This document shows positions 7,371 to 12,640 of a stretch of DNA of 12,640 nucleotides, piece after piece (positions within the stretch are counted from its first letter, which is position 1; each line of letters begins with the position of its first letter). The translations under genes were made by a program, and so were the position numbers. This stretch comes from Glomus cerebriforme (taxonomy: Eukaryota; Glomeromycota; Glomeromycetes; Glomerales; Glomeraceae). Under the pieces are notes generated by a model. It saw nothing but the letters and a program-made list of their open reading frames with translations. It ran no database searches and was not told where the DNA came from. The DNA is taken from assembly GCA_003550305.1 (NCBI GenBank), contig QKYT01000753.1:4107-16746 (forward strand), in the 5' to 3' direction.

Positions 7371-7854
7371 TTATACAACGTTCAAAAAAAGCAATTTTAT
7401 TTTCTATGAAAATTGGATCAAATAGGTGTACATCTGAAAGTTATGGCAAATATATTGCTTTAGAGTACAACTGTAACAATAGGGCCATCATCAAATAGTC
7501 TGTCATTACTAACTTTATTTTCTATTGAATCTTTACCTATAATTACCAACAAAGATACAGTATATATTTTTTTCAATTTTTTTATCTTTAGCTTCACTTT
7601 TTCAAAGTTTATAACTATTATAAATATTTTTGTAAATAAATTTTTATGTTTTATTTTTTACTTTTTAGTATTATTATTTTTTAAAAAATCATTTTTTTTA
7701 TTTTTTTTTTTTAGTTTTCTATTATTTTTAATGTTAAAAGTTAAACCTATTGTATTATTTATACTATTCTTATAATAAAAAAAAATAACAAAAAATAAAA
7801 GCTGTTTTTAAAAAATAAAGAAAAGAATTTTTCTTTTTTAAAAAAAAATAGATT
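7371..7854. other. AT-rich intergenic DNA between two insertions
   Basis: Apart from the possible exon remnant at 7460-7536, this interval is long T and A runs (7550-7854) with no repeat or gene that I can support. Confidence 0.5.
7460..7536 (-). pseudogene. Possible orphan terminal exon or gene remnant, reverse strand
   Basis: Reverse-strand reading from a splice-acceptor-like TATAG (complement of 7537-7541) gives about 25 residues, including KDSIENKVSNDRLF and DDGPIVTVVL, then TAA at 7460-7462. The frame stays open further upstream on this strand to about 7660, but that extension is Lys/Ile-rich low-complexity sequence and has no ATG. The part given here has balanced residues and more G+C than its surroundings, which suggests coding origin. 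No upstream exon was found in the AT-rich DNA beyond 7680, so it may be a remnant whose rest has decayed or been displaced. No family is recognised. Confidence 0.25.
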
Positions 7855-7870
7855 ATTAATTTATTTTATT
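7855..7870. repeat. Left 16-bp target-site duplication of the retrocopy
   Basis: ATTAATTTATTTTATT, identical to 8245-8260. The sequence is AT-only, so on its own it could be chance; it gains weight from sitting exactly at the poly-A end of the insert. Confidence 0.65.
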
Positions 7871-7902
7871 TTTTTTTTTTGAAAACACGCTGAATCATGA
7901 AC

Positions 7903-7908
7903 TTTATT
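7903..7908 (-). terminator. AATAAA polyadenylation signal of the parent transcript
   Basis: TTTATT on the + strand. On the - strand AATAAA lies 22 bases before the A tract, which fixes the orientation of the retroposed RNA. Confidence 0.65.
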
Positions 7909-8019
7909 CTGTAAATCGATGGACAATGCCCGGTATACAATAACAAATAAAATTAAATAGCTCAGATAAAAACCTCCAACTTAATGGAAAATTCTAATGC
8001 ATTGCACTTACGTAGCATG

Positions 8020-8038
8020 AGTCCTCAGAGTGAGGACT
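8020..8038. other. Perfect 8-bp hairpin inside the retrocopy
   Basis: AGTCCTCA (8020-8027), loop GAG, TGAGGACT (8031-8038). A strong GC-containing stem in AT-rich surroundings, suggesting a structured RNA segment in the parent transcript. Confidence 0.6.
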
Positions 8039-8178
8039 GAAAGCAAGACCTCCTTAGATATTAGTATGCTCTGATTCTCCCTCACACCCCAGTGCTAGCA
8101 CCAAATAAAGTAATTCTTTAAATCACTCCTTCTAAATCTTCCCACAAAATCATTGAGTCTTCTAACTAGTACGATTTG

Positions 8179-8203
8179 TTATATAAGCGGTAACCTTATA
8201 TAA
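8179..8203. other. Perfect 9-bp hairpin near the 5' end of the retrocopy
   Basis: TTATATAAG (8179-8187), loop CGGTAAC, CTTATATAA (8195-8203). GGTAACC at 8189-8195 is itself a small palindrome. CTAGTAC/CTAGTACC strings lie outside on both sides (about 8166 and 8226), making a nested inverted arrangement. Confidence 0.6.
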
Positions 8204-8244
8204 AAGAAATTATAGAAGCCGGCTACTAGTACCAACCTCCAGAA

Positions 8245-8260
8245 ATTAATTTATTTTATT
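8245..8260. repeat. Right 16-bp target-site duplication of the retrocopy
   Basis: ATTAATTTATTTTATT, identical to 7855-7870, directly after the 5' end of the reverse-strand insert. Confidence 0.65.
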
Positions 8261-8330
8261 AATAGTTATAGTTAAGATAATCAGTCTAATTATTTAATAT
8301 TTTGGTATAACCTATTATACATTTTAAATA

Positions 8331-8377
8331 TACCAAATAAAGGAGACGTTTAAAGCCATGTTTAATCATATGATTTG
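8331..8377 (+). repeat. ~45-bp repeat, G/C-richer copy
   Basis: Starts ACCAAATAAAGG and ends AATCATATGATTT. It matches 9290-9334; every substitution in the other copy is C to T or G to A, plus one deletion. Confidence 0.55.
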
Positions 8378-8465
8378 AAAAAAATTATTTTTTTTAAATA
8401 AAACTTTAAAAATAAGTACATCTTTTTTGCAAGGATTTTGTGTAAGAAGTTTAGGCCTTTGGGAT

Positions 8466-8473
8466 GGGGTAGT
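8466..8473. repeat. Left target-site duplication of the hAT-like MITE
   Basis: GGGGTAGT, matching GGGATAGT at 8869-8876 except for one G/A difference. Confidence 0.65.
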
Positions 8474-8868
8474 TAGGGATGGGTCGGCTCAAATCACGTG
8501 ATTTCAAGAAATTTTTATATCTGGCAGATTTTAAATTAATATGGGCTAAAAATCTATTAGAATTAAAAGAAGCACTTATTTTTTCAAAATAAATAAAAAA
8601 AAAGAAAATTTATAGACTAAAAATTATTTTATTAAACTTGAACCGAACTGCTCCAAAAGTCAGCTTGAAATAGGATTGATGTCAAAATTATGACGATCAG
8701 TGACCAACTATTGTTTGATGACCAATCAAAATTTTCTTAATTGATCATCATCACATGAGCTACCTGTGTCTTTAATTTGACGCATGTAGCTCACATTTTT
8801 TTTAATAAAAGTAGAAGTGGAACCGATGGTGAGCCAAAATTGAGCTGAACAAGTCGCTCCCATCCCTA
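8474..8868. mobile_element. 395-bp hAT-like MITE
   Basis: The ends are perfect 10-base inverted repeats TAGGGATGGG (8474-8483) and its complement (8859-8868). Looser similarity continues inward (GGCTCAAAT against CAGCTCAAT). Flanks GGGGTAGT (8466-8473) and GGGATAGT (8869-8876) match at seven of eight bases, an 8-base duplication with one G-to-A change. A TAGGG start plus an 8-base duplication is typical of hAT transposons. There is no coding capacity, so it is non-autonomous. Inside are a 14-base perfect palindrome (8491-8504, core TCACGTGA) and two nested hairpins (8716-8750 and 8756-8793). Confidence 0.8.
8716..8793. other. Two adjacent hairpins inside the hAT-like MITE
   Basis: First: arms 8716-8729 and 8737-8750 pair at 12 of 14 positions (TGATGACCAATCAA). 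Second: perfect 8-base arms TGAGCTAC (8756-8763) and GTAGCTCA (8786-8793). Such subterminal inverted repeats are common in non-autonomous DNA transposons, where transposase can bind; they may also be the ends of an older nested insertion. Confidence 0.55.
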
Positions 8869-8876
8869 GGGATAGT
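8869..8876. repeat. Right target-site duplication of the hAT-like MITE
   Basis: GGGATAGT, matching 8466-8473 at seven of eight bases. Confidence 0.65.
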
Positions 8877-8977
8877 GCTTATTTTTGATACTATTTTTAT
8901 TAGTAACATATATAACTTTTTTTTAAAAAAATTGAAAAGTTTAGGAGAGTGCTTATTTTTACTGGATGCTTATTTTC
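8874..8977 (+). repeat. Three copies of a TGCTTATTTT motif
   Basis: TAGTGCTTATTTTTG near 8873, GAGTGCTTATTTTTA near 8947 and GATGCTTATTTTCA near 8965. Short and simple; possibly the edge of an old element into which the hAT-like MITE was inserted, since the first copy is split from its left context by that MITE. Confidence 0.35.
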
Positions 8978-10366
8978 AATAAAATACAGTATATAATTTT
9001 TCAAAATATATATAGTAAGTATTTTAATAAGATTTAGAATTCCATTTTTTTTTATTTGACTTTTTTTATGTTTACTAAAATTTATTTATCCATTTTTAGA
9101 TATGATTAGCAAAAATCGTTTAAATCAAAATACTATTCAAAATCAATTTTTTTGACTTAAGTAATCTTGCAGATCATGCTAAAAATACATTTATTTTATA
9201 GGTTTCAAATTCACATTAATCTTAGTTTATAAAATATTTAACATTTAAATTATTTCAAATTATATGATTAAACATATCTTTAGACATTTACTAAATAAAA
9301 AAATATTTAAAATCATATTTAATCATATGATTTATTAACTGATAAATTAGAATTCAGATATATTATACAAGTAAAAATAATTATTTTTTTTTAAAAATAG
9401 TATTATAAAAGTTAAACTTTAAAATAATATTTTATTTTTATAATTTATTTAAAGAAAATTTTTTTTTAAAAATAGAAAAATAGCAAATATTATTATTTTT
9501 AATTCATAACAATAAATATAAATATGCTTTTTGCAATATAGTAAATAAATTTTTATTTTGTTTTTTTTTCTTGTAATTTTTAAAGGTTACTGTATTAAAG
9601 AAATTTTTTAAAAAAAAAATTTTCTAAAAAAAAACCAAATAAAATTAATAAAATAAACTAAATTTTGTATTAAATACTTTAAAATACTTTAGTATAAATA
9701 ATTCCATTTGCTTCTAATATAATAAATATATTTATATATATTTAAAAATTAAAAATGAAATCTTCTTTTTAATATTAATCAATCATTTGAACTTTTAATA
9801 AAAGATTTTAATAAAGAATAGTGATCTTTTATATCAAATATATGGATTTGCTTTAGTTATAAAAATAATGTTAATAGTGATTTATGAAAAGTTTTCATTT
9901 GTTAGTTTAAAAAATATAATAAGTTAAATATCTAAAAAGAAAATATTTTAAATAAAAAATATCATATAATAAAAATTTAATTTACTGACTTATATTATAT
10001 AAAAATTAAAGTTTAATATTATATTTCTGAATAGAAAATACAAATTAAATAATTTAAAGATTCATTTGATTATTTACACTCAATTAAAAAAAGTAAAAAA
10101 CTAAAATATATACAAGTTATTTACAAATTAATTATTATAAAAAACTATTGATTATCAGAAATTATTAGTATTAAAAAAATTGCAACTGAAAAACTGAATT
10201 TAGGTGAATATATAAAGAAGTTGAGACAGAAAAAAATTACAAATATAAAATATAAGATATATAAACTTCTTAATATATCTCATTAGTAATCTCAAGAGAG
10301 AATTAAATATTTAAGAGATTATTTTTTCTTAAAAAATCAAGAATACTTGAAGTGGTAATAGTAAAA
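8978..10366. other. Gene-free, extremely AT-rich DNA
   Basis: G and C are sparse, with long A and T runs. No reading frame with balanced codon content, no hairpin with G/C in the stem and no element ends were found, other than the 45-bp repeat listed separately. Confidence 0.6.
9290..9334 (+). repeat. ~45-bp repeat, A/T-decayed copy
   Basis: Same unit as 8331-8377 with about nine G:C to A:T transitions and one missing base, ending in the same palindrome AATCATATGATT. Confidence 0.5.
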
Positions 10367-10530
10367 ATTATACTTTCTAGCAAAATTAAAAAGCCATTGT
10401 TAAAATATTTCGCCATAGATAAAATCTATAATTTTTACTAATAAAACATATGAATTACGTCAAATTACATTTTTGTATTATATCAGTTATAATTCATAAT
10501 TCAAAAAAATCTATTTTGTGAAAAAGTATA
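10367..10530 (+). repeat. Dispersed repeat, family B, copy 1
   Basis: Starts ATTATACTTTCTAGC and ends near AAAAAGTATA. It matches 11349-11517 in direct orientation with many transitions and a few short indels. No coding capacity. Confidence 0.8.
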
Positions 10531-11348
10531 GTAAAAATAATAAAATTATAATATGTAACTTATGATGATAATTTAATATAGTATATGAATTTATTAAATT
10601 ATTTTATATAAAATTGGCATATATTAATTCATTATTTTTAAAAAAAACAAAAGCTATACAAATTTTTGTATTATATAGATAAAAATACAAAAAAAAAAAT
10701 ATTAAAAAATGAAAATAAGTATATTACAATAAGTATATTAATGAAGTAATATTATTAGATATATCACTATGATAGTCTATTAAAAAAATCTGATGATTAA
10801 TAAATATAGATAAGAATAATTAGCATTATTATCATGTAATATATTTAATATATAATAAAATAGGATATGATTAATTTCTTAACTATTATTAAAGTATTAT
10901 AATGTAAAAATAGAAACTGATTTATAAACTAAATAAATAATTTAAATTTTGCTTAATATTATACTATATTGTAAAAGTAATATCAATAAACTATAATTCA
11001 AATAAATTATATCCAGATTATTAAATTTAATATGATTAATATTTACACAACTTAAATATAAAAATAAGTACTTTTTTGTTTATAAAAGTAAATCTGTATG
11101 TCATATTTTATTTTAAATATAAAAAATATTTTTAAACTTATATGACAAGTACTTTATTTATATAAAATTTTACAACATCATAATAGAAAAATACTAAGGT
11201 ATTATATAAAATCTTATTACTAATAAAGTTAAATTAAAAATTACAAGTAACTATTAATAATCTTAATTTATTAAAAATATGATAAATCTATAGCAAATAC
11301 TTTTAGTTAGTTATAATATCCTTTTAAATTTATTTATTAGTATTTGAG
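10531..11348. other. AT-rich DNA between family B copies
   Basis: Very A/T-rich with few G or C. A weak inverted arrangement around 11060-11160 (AAGTACTTTT, GTCATAT and ATATGAC, AAGTACTTTA) is the only structure seen. Confidence 0.45.
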
Positions 11349-11517
11349 ATTATACTTTCCAGCAAAATTAAAAAGCTATTGTCAAAATATTTCATCATGG
11401 ACAAAATCAATTATGATGTTCATAATTTTTACTAATAAAACATATGAATTATGTTAAATTAAATCTTTGTATTATGTTAGTCATAATTCAAAAAAATCTA
11501 TTTCACAGGAAAGTATA
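11349..11517 (+). repeat. Dispersed repeat, family B, copy 2
   Basis: Starts ATTATACTTTCCAGC and ends GGAAAGTATA. It is the second copy of 10367-10530. C-to-T or G-to-A changes are found in both copies at different sites, showing independent decay from a more G/C-rich ancestor. Confidence 0.8.
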
Positions 11518-11866
11518 TTTGAGATTACAAGATCTAATTCAATTTTTTTTAACAATAGTGTAATATAATTCTTTTAATACTAATTTAACTATTTATCTAT
11601 ATGGACTTATAACTATTTAACTATTTCAAAATAATATATAAAACTTCATTCCAATTTTTTATTTTTATTAGCTCACTTAAATAAAAATTAATAGAGGGGA
11701 TTATGTTAAATAAAAAATCTGCTTAGTCTGATCTAAGTAAAAAATTGGATTGAAATTTACTTACCATTTAAATAAAAATAATTAAATAATTATAAATCTA
11801 GATAAATGAATAACTAATATATTAATATAATCAAAAGATAAGACATTTGCCATGATTAATTATTAT
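11518..11866. other. AT-rich DNA, nothing recognised
   Basis: A short less AT-biased patch around 11690-11740 shows no frame or element ends. Confidence 0.4.
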
Positions 11867-12083
11867 CCAATCTTTCAAAATTTAATACAAATATAATATA
11901 TAATAATAGCCAATAGAATTGTGTCATGTGATATTTACTAATTATTTGAATTAAAAAAATGGATAGAATAAAATATATATACTCCTTAAATAATGTACGT
12001 AATATACTACCTAAATAATGTACTCCAGTTTTAATATACTCTTTAAATTACAAATAAATACCTATAATAAATTAAAATTTAAA
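11867..12083 (+). repeat. Dispersed repeat, family C, copy 1
   Basis: Starts CCAATCTTTCAAAATT and matches 12396-12609 in direct orientation, offset 529 bases. It contains TCATGTGA (11924-11931) and a short internal tandem of TACTCCTTAAATAATG-like units. Compared with copy 2, CpG sites have become TpG or CpA (GTGTCATG for GCGTCATG, CTCCAG for CTCCGG). Confidence 0.85.
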
Positions 12084-12395
12084 GAATTAATTTAAATTTT
12101 ACCCTAAGTAAATTTCAAATTTAATTACTTCAGTTAATTTTAATAATTAAAAATTCAATTTTCATCTTCCAGGTGATTTTAATAATTAAAAATTTAATTT
12201 TCACCCTAGGTGAATTTTACCTTAAGTGATTTTAATAATTAAAATTTTTTGTTTTATCCCAGGTGAATTTCATCTCATTTTGTATTACATTATTTTGGTA
12301 CAAACATGCGAAACTTTTTTGTTTATAATATTTATTACACTGATATACATAAGGCCGGACCAAGCGGATTTTTCGTTTAACATAACCCCCTCCCC
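12084..12395. repeat. Short tandem units around AGGTGAATTTT and TTTTAATAATTAAAA
   Basis: Between the family C copies, GATTTTAATAATTAAAA recurs at about 12174, 12229 and (as GTTAATTTTAATAATT) 12134. It alternates with CCAGGTGA, CCTAGGTGAATTTTACC and CCCAGGTGAATTTCATC. TTCACC-CTA-GGTGAA near 12200 is an inverted junction. These resemble the CACCAGAGG/GGTGAATT motifs at 1146-1290 and 2411-2500. The interval 12350-12397 is unusually G/C-rich for the region. Confidence 0.5.
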
Positions 12396-12609
12396 CCAAT
12401 CTTTCAAAATTTAATACAAATATAATACATAATAATAGCCAATAGAATTGCGTCATGTGATATTTACTGATCACTTGAATTAAAAAAAAATGCGATAGTA
12501 AAATGTATGTACTCCTTAAATGATGTAATGTACTACCTAAATAATGTACTCCGGTTTTAATATACTCTTTAAATTACAAATAAACACCTGTAATAAATTA
12601 AGATTTAAG
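12396..12609 (+). repeat. Dispersed repeat, family C, copy 2
   Basis: Direct copy of 11867-12083 that keeps CpGs lost in copy 1, so it is the less decayed one. It contains TCATGTGA at 12453-12460 and three ~20-base units built on ATGTACTCCTTAAATGATG (about 12505-12560). It is preceded by a G/C-rich patch with a C run (12353-12397), which may mark an element boundary. Confidence 0.85.
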
Positions 12610-12640
12610 CATATATTCAGTGATTTTTCGCGTAAAATGG

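Larger units (their letters stand above)
7871..8244 (-). mobile_element. Retroposed copy of a polyadenylated transcript (retrocopy or SINE-like)
   Basis: On the - strand the unit reads: about 364 bases of mixed-composition sequence (8244 down to 7881), then A's (7880 down to 7869, two of which may belong to the duplication). AATAAA lies at 7908-7903, 22 bases before the A tract, the normal distance for cleavage and polyadenylation. The whole unit sits between identical 16-base direct repeats ATTAATTTATTTTATT at 7855-7870 and 8245-8260. Tail, signal and long target duplication together mark LINE-type target-primed insertion of an RNA polymerase II transcript. The body contrasts in composition with the DNA on both sides. 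It contains a 28-codon reverse frame (8178-8095, with NDFVGRFRRSDL) and two strong hairpins. I see no tRNA-like A and B boxes, so a tRNA-derived SINE is unlikely. The parent transcript, and whether the 5' end is complete, are unknown. Confidence 0.75.

Noticed and set aside
8014..8045. Hammerhead-ribozyme-like string (ATGAGTCC ... GGACTGAAAGC)
   Set aside because: The stem II hairpin and a GAAA are present, but the CUGAUGA core is not (AGCATGA instead), there is an extra base before GAAA, and I could not form stems I and III. Kept only as a hairpin.
7871..8244. tRNA-derived SINE
   Set aside because: No A or B box at the 5' end of the insert, and AATAAA indicates a pol II transcript.
12226..12414. 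62-codon + strand frame
   Set aside because: Begins at a non-ATG codon, crosses short tandem repeats and the C-rich patch before family C copy 2, and reads as low-complexity Ile/Phe/Leu sequence.
12232..12474. 80-codon - strand frame
   Set aside because: Overlaps dispersed repeat DNA and the G run opposite the C-rich patch; no family features, starts at a non-ATG or inside a repeat.

Overview
The window looks like nuclear DNA of a very AT-rich eukaryote, most likely a fungus. It has two intron-bearing genes on the + strand with short GT-AG introns (about 68-96 bp, typical donors GTAAGT/GTATAT/GTAATA, acceptors TAG) in long, gene-poor, A/T-dominated DNA full of degenerate repeats. An arbuscular mycorrhizal fungus (Glomeromycotina, Rhizophagus-like) is my best guess from base composition, intron style and repeat load. 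This is inference and could not be confirmed here.

Layout. 1-1004: two copies of a ~225-bp dispersed sequence in direct orientation. 1146-2426: a degenerate ~15-bp minisatellite bracketed by a perfect 16-bp inverted repeat. 2935-3310: a local rise in G+C, the promoter region of the first gene. 3311-4665: a six-exon gene (321 aa) for the modifier (regulatory) subunit of glutamate-cysteine ligase, the first step of glutathione synthesis. 4711-4923: a possible small reverse-strand gene, tail-to-tail with it. 5259-6622: a five-exon gene (338 aa) for an unrecognised polytopic membrane protein that ends in an acidic di-leucine sorting motif. I see no functional link between the two main genes.

7149-8876 is the most informative non-coding part. 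Three unrelated non-autonomous insertions lie in under 1.8 kb, each with recognisable target-site duplications: a 204-bp Mutator-like MITE (26-bp inverted ends, 9-bp duplication), a 374-bp retrocopy of a polyadenylated RNA on the - strand (poly-A tract, AATAAA 22 nt before it, 16-bp duplication), and a 395-bp hAT-like MITE (ends TAGGGATGGG, 8-bp duplication). From 8877 to about 11866 the DNA is extremely AT-rich and apparently gene-free, with one pair of diverged ~165-bp direct repeats. The last 0.8 kb carries another pair of ~215-bp direct repeats.

I found no rRNA, tRNA, CRISPR array, replication origin or gene cluster suggesting a new multi-gene system. Leads worth following are the retroposed transcript, the MITE families, the C/G to T/A decay between repeat copies, the recurring TCAYRTGA octamer inside repeats, and the unknown membrane protein.
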